Positions 57,201 to 64,000 of a stretch of 64,000 bases of DNA are shown in pieces. The notes under the pieces are model-generated. The model did no database searches. It worked only from the letters and a program-made list of their open reading frames with translations, and was not told where the DNA came from. Source of the DNA: Protula sp. h YS-2021 (taxonomy: Eukaryota > Annelida > Polychaeta > Sabellida > Serpulidae); assembly GCA_949752745.1 (NCBI GenBank), contig OX457026.1, positions 31,884,911-31,948,910 on the forward strand. Reading direction: 5' to 3'. Position 1 is the stretch's first letter. Every line of letters begins with the position of its first letter. A program made the position numbers and the translations under genes.

Positions 57201-57700
57201 TTCTTTAATAATATAAAGAACTACAGCAAACACAATTCATCACCCTAACAACCCCCTACTGTGATATAAAATGAAATTTATACTGTGCTTCTATGGTTTA
57301 TATCAAATGAAATGGTGCTTTGTTTCTGCTTGTCACAACACCAAATTAATTGTACTTTTTTGTCATGTAATCGTTCCCTAACAGTTCTACACACAGTTTT
57401 TGGCTCTTTGCGAATTGAAAAAGTAGCAAACTTTCTATCCCGCTCTTGTACGTTGATTAGCAGTTCAGCGCAAGGTTTTAAGAACTTTTTTTATTTATGG
57501 TAAGCTAAGGTACTTATCAAAGGCAGTAATCCGCTTAATGGTATTTTATAAAACACCCCCACCCAAACCCAAAAAAACGAAAATTAATGCCGGAAACAAT
57601 GGACCGAACTGGTACTTCCATGTGAAAAGAGCAAAGGCGGCCAACAACAGAAACGACATTTTGTGGTAACTGGTAATGGAACTCCGAAAACTGTATTAAT

Positions 57701-57768
<68 letters not shown>

Positions 57769-60700
57769 GAGAAATTCAACTGAGATTCATATTTCTGGGT
57801 AAATCATATATTGAGTCATCTAAACAGACCCCTTCATAACACACAACTACGACTGGGGTGGTATTTTTTATTATAAACAAATAACAGACTAATAATCAAG
57901 ATATATTCAAATAATAATGAACCTTTTTTTCGTGGCCGGAGGCGGATACAAAAAGTACGGCTATCAAAAACTACGGCTATCAAAGACAACGCAATGTTAG
58001 GCTTATCATGTACATTTGTTAGCACTCGTAGCTCTCTATGAGGGTAGCCACAGACAAAACTAATATCAAAAGTTCAAATTATACATCTAAATATGAAACC
58101 GCTCCTTCCGTTTGGAAGGAGTTATGACAATTTAATGTACTGAAAATATGTACCTTATTTGAAACACCCTCAAGTTTTAGATGAATCAAATTTCAAGGCC
58201 AAATGTTTATACATTAATTTCATTAAATGAAATGTTCTTTGAGGCAGTGGCCCTAAGTAATGTGTGTCTAACAACACTAGCAATGTCGGTTTCTGCTTAT
58301 TTTCCGGACCAAAAAGAAAAAAAATCTCAAGGGTACAGAAAATCAAAATAACAGGTTGTGTTGAAATTATAACTACATCTATCATTCGTAATTGAATAAC
58401 CTTACATCTATGATTCTGACTAGAACAATGCATTTAAATGTAAAGCAAATGTTTATTTTGAAAGCATTAAATTACATACCATCACCGAATATATAATTTA
58501 AGTGTAGCCTATGTAATAACACAGCAAATGGCACGGATAACGCAATCATTTCTAAAAATCACATTCTTCATTAGCCAATAACAATAGCCAAACAAAAAAA
58601 ATGCTATCCCTATCCTTCCCAAATATGATTGCTTATAACAACCCCACACCCCCTTTTTTAACCAGTATTATATTTATATAACGTTAGCTATTGCTGATGC
58701 CATTGGCGGGGCCCACTTTGATATTTGCTTATTTGTACAACCACCAGTCTAATTTCTTTCGAAGATTTGAAACTGCCAACAAAATTAAGGACCTATCCTA
58801 CCACACCATCACATGTCAAATTTAAACTTTACACCAGTATTAAACACCGTAAGGCTATGAGCGCTTTATCTGCAGTTTAGTTACTAGTTTCTGTGGCATT
58901 GTAGTATATTTCTGCCACGATGTGTCAATGACAGGATGTAAACAAAGGCAGTGTAACACACATGTTTGCACAAACGAGCAGGAACCATCTACACTTGACA
59001 GATCTCCTCTTCATATTCTCTTCACTAACACTACTGTATATCAAACAAAAACCGAAAAAAAGCCAAATGCTAAGCTGTACATAGTCGCTTAAAATTTCAG
59101 ATTGAAACACGTTAACGACAATGAGCATTTGTTCGCTTCAAGCTATTTGACGATTTGACCAAATTTGGCATTTACATAGCGGATTATGGCACATTCCTAA
59201 GCCCTCAGGTTGTTATTATAACTGTTCTATATTTCACAGCCAAGGTATTTGTATCAGATTAAAAAAAGTTTTTTTGTCAACAAGTTTTCCCGGGATACGA
59301 ACAATGGCTAAATGTGTTTCTGCTTTTTAAAATGTTCTGGGTTGAGTAAAAAAAAAATCAGTGACATTTTTTTTATTGGGTACCACTTATGAAATTGGCA
59401 AATTAACCTGCAGGCACTGAAATCACGTTAATGACCGTTTGTTGCATAACAGAGAAGTTTATGAGTTGCGTTTTGAACAAACGGCATGACTGAAGATAAT
59501 CCAGATCGAAACTTCATCAAAAAAAAAATAAATAAGTAAAAAAACAATTCGAAGGCACCTCATCTTTAAAGACTTGTGCCAACACATACCACATCGGCCA
59601 ACATGACCAGATTTGCTTTCCACTTCACTGTTTGAGCGACACCAGATTATCCGTAGGGGGGGGGGGGGGGAAGGGGGTTGACAAAAACTGTGAAATACTG
59701 ATGGGATATCAACCAGGTGGTTATCAGGTTTTGGATTCATTCAGAGAATTCACTTAGACATACTGTAGATGTTTATTAAATCGTCCACCTTTCATGCGTT
59801 TTATTGCATGATTCGCATGTTTCAGACCCTATTACTTTCTGGATTATTTCTCAGTGACAATATCCATAGCTGAACAATTCAAAGCTTTTTGACCCGCCCA
59901 GCTCGAAAAATTAATGAGCATTTACTGTACTTAGTAGGATTTAACTGAAAGTATTGAACTAAAATGAAATGCAACGAACAAAGCAGTAAGAAAACTAAAA
60001 TATAACTTAAATTAAAATTTATTTCAGTAAACCAACGAAACAAAAAAAAGATGCACAAATATTAGCAAAATTAACTTTCATTCCCAAAGCGACTCGAGCT
60101 TTTTACCATGTGCAAGTAGTCTAAGCAGTGAGCTTGTTAACTTGACGACGGGACACCTAGCTTATTTCCCAGCTTAATGTTTAAAACCAGTGACAAGTTA
60201 CCCATTTTATTTTAACTGTTTTATTTAGCTAAAGCCAAGTCGCTTGGTGAATGTGGGAAAGTAGATTGTAAAAGAATATCTACAGAAACAAAATCAACCC
60301 GACTTAAAAAAATAAAAAAGAAGTAAACTTGAGTGGTTGAAATTTATAAACAGTGGAAAGCACAAGTTACACAGTGCACTCGTAAACGGCTGTAACTACA
60401 CAAGCAATATGTAGGGTACTGCTAACACCAGTCTCGAAGAATGGTAACAAGTTAATCAGTTTTTAGAAATTCAATAAGAGAACATCTATTTTTCAGTTAA
60501 TCTAAATATTTCCTTCCAAAAAATAAATAATAATAATAAATCAATAAAAACACAGGAAAAATTAAAAATATCGATTCTACACAGTACCAAGCTGACAGGA
60601 AGATGGGCACATTTGCAGCTCGATCGATATTATCCCCATCAATTCACTTACCTGTGCCAATCCTAAACTGTTCGTCTTTTCTTAAAGTGCAAAAAAAGAA

Positions 60701-63700
60701 ATGTTTATGTTGGACTTACCGTCGGCCGGTGCCTGCTTTTACCGCATCGCGATTAAAAGCTGTATTAGAGAGCGAGAAATCCTCAGCATTAGCACACAGC
60801 AGCTTGGGAAAAACGGCTTGTTTTTCAAAGCGTAGCAGATCTTCGTAAATATTGCCATACATAAAGCCATTCATGAGCGTGGAATGTGCGTGGATATCGA
60901 TGTAAAAATCAATGTCCATTTTCTAAAACAGAAAAATATACGCCGTCGCTCTATCAGAACATGATCCAGACTGATTTACTTAAAATAATGAATAGCATAC
61001 ATTTACTTGAAAACATTGAAATCCATACCCCCCCCCCCAAAAAAAAAATAAAACAAATACCTAATCATCACTTGACAATAGATCCTCCGCCCACTCAAAA
61101 GCGCCACTGCAAAAGCTGTTGGTGGGCATTTAAGAATTTCTCACTTTAAAGAGTATATTTAAAGGCTTATAGAAGAAGCGCACCTCGCTAGCGTCCATTT
61201 CCATAAGTAGGTTCTTGGTGGCGTAGAGAGTGGGGTGTGCCCATGGCGATGGCTCGTGCCAGTGGCGGTTCAAATCAAAGCCCATCAATGAACACCTTTT
61301 AGTTAAAATCCATTAAAAAAACTTAGTACTTAAACAGAAGTGTTGCTTAATGAAGGCAGTGACTTTTTACATCTGTACAAATATTAAAAAAGCAATCGAA
61401 AATTTGAAGTTAGTACTCGTGACAAAAACGCTATTGAAGATGACTTATATGAGCACATCGTGGATACACAGACGCAAAAAAAGGAAGAATAATGTAGTTG
61501 TGTTAACCTGTAATTTCCTAAGTAAACACCATCCGGATTAAGCATCGGTACCACCTTAAACACGAGATGATCGCGAAGAACTTTGGCTATCGGGTGATTG
61601 CTAATCAGGAAATCAATTGCCCCTGAAAAGACAACACAACACATAACAGACATGTAAAGTAAAAACTGACAGACGTGTCAAATTATTTAAGTATTTCTTT
61701 TACGTTTCAAATAACATACAAGTATAAAGAATGAACAGTTTTATTTTCAGACAGAATTATCGATCCATATATGCCCTGGATGCGAAATTATGGATGTGTT
61801 CTGAACACGTTATTTCCACACCTTTATTTCTCGTAAATACAAACTATTGTTATGCGGGGGGGGGGGGGGGGGGTGGGATTCCGGCTCACCTACCCTGAAC
61901 AACATAGGAAGAAGGTGTTTCCCCCGGATGCACTCTGGCAGTGATGAATACTATTTTTTGTTTTTCTTCCGGATCCAGATTGTCTGGATTGGTAATCGTT
62001 AACAAATCTAGTCTTCGTTGTTGCTAAAAAAACAAGAACAACTTTTCTTTATTTTGGCAGACAAAACTAAATACATGTGTACTCGTCAGTACTTAATAGA
62101 TTAAAAAAAGATCTGTCGGGGAAATTTTAGTGAACAATGTAGGCTTTATTGCATACAGTTTCTTTCTGTGAAGTGCAATACATTAAACAAATTATCAGAA
62201 CACAGTTGAGCGCTTACCACACTAAGACAAAGCAACTCTCGCTGGAAAAAGTCCATGTTTTTCTTTTCTAAGTTATCGAGGTAATTCTGAAGTCTAGTAT
62301 AAGAGTACGGGTAGCAATAGGCAAATTGATAGACGTCGTTCTCGCGGTCAAAACTGAAGGCAAATGACAAGACGTAGTTCTTCCTATGGTCGGGGCAACG
62401 GTAATAGTAGACGTGCTTGGGAGGGATGCGAGTCCTGAAATAAAACAACAGCTAACAGTAGAAACAGTTCACCTTTTAGAACTGCAACCTCTATATGAGA
62501 TACCCAGAATGATTACCCAAACAGAAATAACTGATTTTTGCATTATTTTTTAAAAAAAATTTCACTTAGTTTTTTTACTTATTTATTTTTATTTATTTAT
62601 TTTTTATTTGCGGCTAGGGGGTGTCCGAACAACCTGCCACGGATATGGTTATTTTTTGGGGTTTTTTTTTCATGTTACATCATAAGAACCTACCATTTTG
62701 GTCTACTGGAGGACTTCACCATGGGTGACATACCCTCTCTGTATAACGACTTCGTTTTGCTGAAGTTCACAATGTTAAATATCACCCTCTGGAAAATAAT
62801 GAAATGTCACTATACATTTAAAACCAACTCAAAATGTCCAAGCATCAAATTCGAAGTCATATTTCTAACAACATGTATATATATATATGACGTTTACTTA
62901 GATAGTTTGAGATTTTCAGTGTTATTGAGCGCATGCTTCTAAAACGACTTGAAGGCAGAGTGGTAATGGCAGCGCATGTTTAACAGCGAGGAACAAAATG
63001 TATCTCTGTAACAGATGCGGGTCGACATTCCGTGCGCGTACGGCGCAGGACTGCCATATGGACAGCCGGTCGAGTTTCAGCCAATTCTTGCCGACCCCGC
63101 CACAGCATTTGCCCTGCCCGCTACCTTCCAGCCTGCACATTATGCCGACATCTCAGAGGTAAATACAAACGCCATGTTAACAATGTGTGTAACGCTTACC
63201 GTTCAAATGTGTTGAAACTTGTTACGAGACCCCTGAACGACGCTTTCCACACCACACAACTTAACTTCCACATCACAATACTTAACTTACTTTGAATATG
63301 ACGCTAGATCTTATAAGAATATTGTCGTGTTACTGTTGTTCGCGAGAAACAACAATACTTTTGCCCCCCCCCCTCCCCCCCCCCCCATCCCATACAAAAA
63401 ACAGACCAGCTGCTATGAAAATTGCCGGATTATTGTTATCTTCTAAACCGAAACGACTATGAGGCATCTAATTTGGATAACGTGATAAATTAAAACCTGA
63501 TATTACCTCTCTGATGGCATTACAATCCCAAAACGGTAACATTTGCACAAACTCAAGGTCGCCATGACGTGTTGAAGTGACTCAAATGATCCAAACATTT
63601 GATTTTCTTCATCGTTAACTTTTTTTACCCTGTATGTGTATTTAACCTGCATTATTGTAACAAGTAGCAATGTGTTGCTCAAGAATGAGAGGCGTCATAA

Positions 63701-63933
63701 CATAGGGCCCCAGTCCCGCGATGCCGGAAAAACAATACCTATTCTCTGTCACAGTAACGGCGAGTGTGAGAAACGTCAATCAGAAACTTCAGTAGAAAAG
63801 CTACAGACCTGGTCTTGTCGTACATTTTCTACTGTAAAGTTGAACCACACACGAAAACGTGGGTTGCAGGTATCAGGGCGTATGAACAAATCATATTCAT
63901 ACTCCGTGATGTAATCCACTCGACCAAGATTAC
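39047..63933 (-). CDS. AGBL4: Cytosolic carboxypeptidase 6 (AGBL4/CCP6), nine exons, 5' partial
   Basis: M14-family metallocarboxypeptidase acting in the cytosol. Known for CCP6: it shortens polyglutamate side chains on tubulin and some C-terminal glutamates of other proteins. Exons in transcript order: 63933-63809, 62788-62694, 62434-62218, 62023-61894, 61622-61508, 61295-61184, 60922-60720, 42062-41944, 39231-39047. All splice phases match, giving about 433 residues. Seen: the N-domain FNIVNFSKTKSLY and YYYRCPDHRKNYV; zinc ligands in VHPGE and in DIHAHS; the substrate-binding FDLNRHW; MLNPDGVYLGNYR; the catalytic Glu in YTLEVSFYS; and C-terminal LGRNLVRTFLDYY. NAEDFS..NT.FNRDAVKAGTGRR matches CCP6 better than CCP1 or CCP5. 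Human CCP6 has about 503 residues, so roughly the first 50-60 residues lie past the window edge. The gene is tail-to-tail with POLR1A. Confidence 0.95.
39345..39574. mobile_element. Inverted-repeat element CAGGGTTGAGA, 230 bp
   Basis: The ends are CAGGGTTGAGATTTCG and, on the minus strand, CAGGGTTGAGACTTCG (16 bp, one mismatch). TACACC flanks both sides (39339-39344 and 39575-39580). The interior is made of inverted GGTCGCC / GGCGACC motifs such as GGGCGACCAACTTTTT. No coding capacity. The CAGGG ends are hAT-like, though the clear duplication is 6 bp rather than 8. Confidence 0.85.
39575..41943. other. AGBL4 last intron, no gene recognised
   Basis: Unique AT-rich sequence. A 107-codon plus-strand frame at 41167-41490 exists but has no motif I recognise and no matching exons. 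Confidence 0.5.
41944..42062 (-). CDS. AGBL4: AGBL4 exon with catalytic Glu (YTLEVSFYS)
   Basis: The acceptor is CCTTATTTTGCAG ending at 42063; the donor GTATCC starts at 41943. It completes Arg, then TLGGCLDDKSFCYTLEVSFY, SFQANCNPSANAIPYTEEA and one base of a split Tyr. Glu of LEVSFY is the general base of M14 carboxypeptidases. It lies 18.7 kb from the previous exon and sits directly beside an inverted 300-bp repeat element (42108-42424). It contains no internal Met, so a simple search for open frames on this strand misses it. Confidence 0.95.
42108..42424 (-). mobile_element. Dispersed ~300-bp hairpin-headed element, copy 3 (inverted)
   Basis: Reverse-complement copy of the elements at 12744 and 20669: it starts AACTAGAGCAGTGTGCG, contains TTACCGTGTTAACAAGCTCT and CGGTCGATCGCATACATTCC, and ends at the perfect hairpin ATTCCCC CTGT GGGGAAT (42405-42422). 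It lies 45 bp from the AGBL4 exon 41944-42062, inside the acceptor-side intron. Confidence 0.88.
42425..44364. other. AGBL4 long intron, first part
   Basis: No gene is seen. 42480-42580 contains another short CCGGGGC / GGACGGATAAACGG-type segment that may be a head fragment of the hairpin-headed family. There is a C run at about 43087-43102. Confidence 0.45.
44365..45800. repeat. ~155-bp tandem array with one inverted copy
   Basis: About eight direct units with TTTTTACTTCCTACGTGAGA, AATCACTACAGG.ATGGCAG, ACTTAAATTGATTTCTGAAA and TTTCTTACAAATTTCAAATT. The first unit (about 44365-44540) is reversed: GTAGTAATTTCTCACGTAGG, AAGTAAAAA. The array therefore starts with a foldback junction near 44540-44570. 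Confidence 0.88.
45801..47022. other. Intron sequence with long G runs
   Basis: No gene is seen. A G run lies at about 46260-46273 and a G21 run at 46386-46406. Confidence 0.55.
47030..47445. mobile_element. hAT-like non-autonomous element, 416 bp
   Basis: The left end is CAGAGGTGCACATAAAA; the right end read on the minus strand is CAGGGGTCACATGAGG. The flanks have TTAAATG at 47023-47029 and 47446-47452. CAG(A/G)GGT termini and a 7-8 bp duplication are typical of hAT elements. Subterminal direct motifs TTTGGCGAAGGTGA occur near both ends, plus TTCGCCAAATTGGCGAAGG on the right. No transposase frame. Confidence 0.85.
47453..54500. other. AGBL4 long intron, middle part
   Basis: No convincing gene. 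TATATAAA at 49655-49662 and AATAAA at 49747-49752 lie 90 bp apart. There is an A23 run at 51736-51758. Short open frames lack recognised motifs. Confidence 0.45.
54501..57701. other. AGBL4 long intron with one unassigned open frame
   Basis: The frame 54543-54815 (+) starts at GTG and encodes 90 codons including TVGLPLSVASIVDYLHTRKT and AKIAPEILASVFQFIASISQ. The composition is helix-like with almost no Trp or Cys, but no family is recognised. A 22-bp duplication TAGTTGTTCTGTTGCTTAAT lies at about 55346-55390. Confidence 0.3.
57702..57769. repeat. (ATT)n microsatellite
   Basis: About 22 uninterrupted copies of ATT/TTA. Confidence 0.97.
57770..60719. other. AGBL4 long intron, last part
   Basis: AT-rich, no gene recognised. 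There is a G run at about 59647-59660. Confidence 0.5.
60720..60922 (-). CDS. AGBL4: AGBL4 exon with third zinc ligand (DIHAHS)
   Basis: The acceptor is TTTTTCTGTTTTAG ending at 60923; the donor GTAAGT starts at 60719. It has 67 codons plus two bases (CG) of a split Arg: KMDIDFYIDIHAHSTLMNGF, then MYGNIYEDLLRFEKQAVFPK and NTAFNRDAVKAGTGR. His in DIHAHS is the third zinc ligand. NRDAVKAGTGRR is typical of CCP6. Confidence 0.97.
61184..61295 (-). CDS. AGBL4: AGBL4 exon with substrate-binding FDLNRHW
   Basis: The acceptor is TTAACTAAAAG ending at 61296; the donor GTGCGC starts at 61183. It completes Arg, then CSLMGFDLNRHWHEPSPWAH and PTLYATKNLLMEMDASE. The Asn-Arg pair corresponds to the residues that bind the substrate carboxylate in M14 enzymes. 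The acceptor has a weak pyrimidine tract but the phase and protein match are exact. Confidence 0.95.
61508..61622 (-). CDS. AGBL4: AGBL4 exon (MLNPDGVYLGNY)
   Basis: The acceptor is TGTCTTTTCAG ending at 61623; the donor GTTAAC starts at 61507. It completes Gly, then AIDFLISNHPIAKVLRDHLV and FKVVPMLNPDGVYLGNY, plus AG of a split Arg. P.LNPDGV..GN.R is the hallmark of the cytosolic carboxypeptidase subfamily. Confidence 0.97.
61894..62023 (-). CDS. AGBL4: AGBL4 exon with zinc-binding HPGE
   Basis: The acceptor is a T-run followed by AG ending at 62024; the donor GTAGGT starts at 61893. It has 43 codons plus one base: QQRRLDLLTITNPDNL, then KIVFITARVHPGETPSSYVV. H and E of VHPGE are the first two zinc ligands of M14 carboxypeptidases. 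In the transcript strand the donor is followed by a run of C. Confidence 0.97.
62218..62434 (-). CDS. AGBL4: AGBL4 exon (VYYYRCPDHRKNYVLSFAFS)
   Basis: The acceptor is GTTTTATTTCAG ending at 62435; the donor GTAAGC starts at 62217. It completes the Trp codon, then 72 codons, including YYYRCPDHRKNYVLSFAFSF, FAYCYPYSYTRLQNYLDNLE and DFFQRELLCLSV. It holds the end of the N-domain and the link to the catalytic domain (FAYC.PY.Y). Confidence 0.97.
62694..62788 (-). CDS. AGBL4: AGBL4 exon (RVIFNIVNFSKTKSLYREGM)
   Basis: The acceptor is TTATTTTCCAG ending at 62789; the donor GTAGGT starts at 62693. It has 31 codons, RVIFNIVNFSKTKSLYREGM then SPMVKSSSRPK, plus two bases (TG) of a split Trp. It matches the CCP N-domain without gaps. 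It is too short to stand out as an open frame. Confidence 0.95.
63015..63161 (+). pseudogene. GC-rich exon-like island, possible zinc-finger or retroelement remnant
   Basis: Bounded by CTCTGTAACAG on the left and GAG/GTAAAT on the right, so it looks like a plus-strand exon inside the AGBL4 intron 62789-63808. One frame is open across it (VDIPCAYGAGLPYGQPVEF...). Another frame, starting at 62998, reads MYLCNRCGSTFRARTAQDCH then MDSR: C-x2-C-x12-H with CG.TFRAR, like the C2H2 finger at the C terminus of some non-LTR retrotransposons, but the last His is replaced. The two readings exclude each other. Neither has a clear partner exon. Confidence 0.3.
63809..63933 (-). CDS. AGBL4: AGBL4 exon (NLGRVDYITEYEYDLFIRPD)
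   Basis: The acceptor is AATTTCAG before 63933; the donor GTCTGT starts at 63808. Two bases of a split Gly, then NLGRVDYITEYEYDLFIRPD and TCNPRFRVWFNFTVENVRQD plus Q. This is the start of the N-terminal beta-sandwich domain found in all cytosolic carboxypeptidases. Phase 0 at the 3' side. Confidence 0.96.
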
Positions 63934-64000
63934 CTGAAATTCAACATGAAACAATTAAATAGAACATGCTGCATGTTTAAATGTTTCAGAAACCGTTTTG

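Noticed and set aside
39047..63933. Assignment to other cytosolic carboxypeptidases (AGTPBP1/CCP1, AGBL5/CCP5)
   Set aside because: The sequence around DIHAHST.MNGFMYGN, NAEDFS and NRDAVKAGTGRR, and the compact length, match CCP6 best.

Overview
The window is genomic DNA from an animal. Genes are split by introns with GT...AG borders, introns run from hundreds of bases to about 19 kb, polyadenylation signals are of AATAAA type, and tandem and dispersed repeats are abundant. The two main genes are conserved across animals. The combination of a Methuselah-like receptor, large introns and this repeat content suits an invertebrate, perhaps a mollusc or another lophotrochozoan, but the species cannot be fixed from the sequence.

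Positions 1-30607 (+) hold the 3' third of the gene for the largest subunit of RNA polymerase I (POLR1A/RPA1). I could place 13 exons with matching splice phases, encoding about 638 residues from before the trigger loop to the stop codon. Its introns are loaded with repeats: intron 2 (612-13223) is almost entirely satellite-like (146-bp, 51-bp, 342-bp and 114-bp tandem units). Three tandem arrays begin exactly at POLR1A exon/intron borders (15251-16768, 17405-17850, 25043-27690), and every full unit carries a copy of the 5' splice site (GTGAGG or GTGAGT). In the middle array the unit is 66 bp, stays open in the coding frame, and every donor has the same phase, so the acidic jaw loop could vary by 22 residues per unit. 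An intronless seven-membrane receptor gene lies on the opposite strand inside the intron 21319-24931.

Positions 30608-39046 are the tail-to-tail intergenic stretch between POLR1A and the next gene; it holds two small inverted-repeat elements (32501-32932 and 37171-37419).

Positions 39047-63933 (-) hold AGBL4, which encodes cytosolic carboxypeptidase 6 (CCP6), a tubulin deglutamylase. Nine exons cover about 433 residues, including both zinc-binding motifs, the substrate-binding Asn-Arg pair and the catalytic Glu; the N-terminal exons lie beyond 64000. An intron of 18.7 kb (42063-60719) separates the exon with the third zinc ligand from the exon with the catalytic Glu. These introns contain two DNA-transposon-like elements with target-site duplications, a 155-bp tandem array with one inverted copy, and an exon-like GC-rich island at 63015-63161 that can be read as a degenerate C2H2 zinc finger.

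A dispersed family occurs throughout: elements with a short hairpin head, a GTCTGTCCGTC-type tract, a body that is often tandemly amplified, and in several copies the tail GTGCACACTGCTCTAGTT. The POLR1A, receptor and AGBL4 products work in unrelated pathways (rRNA transcription, signalling, tubulin glutamate trimming); I see no operon-like or functional link between them.
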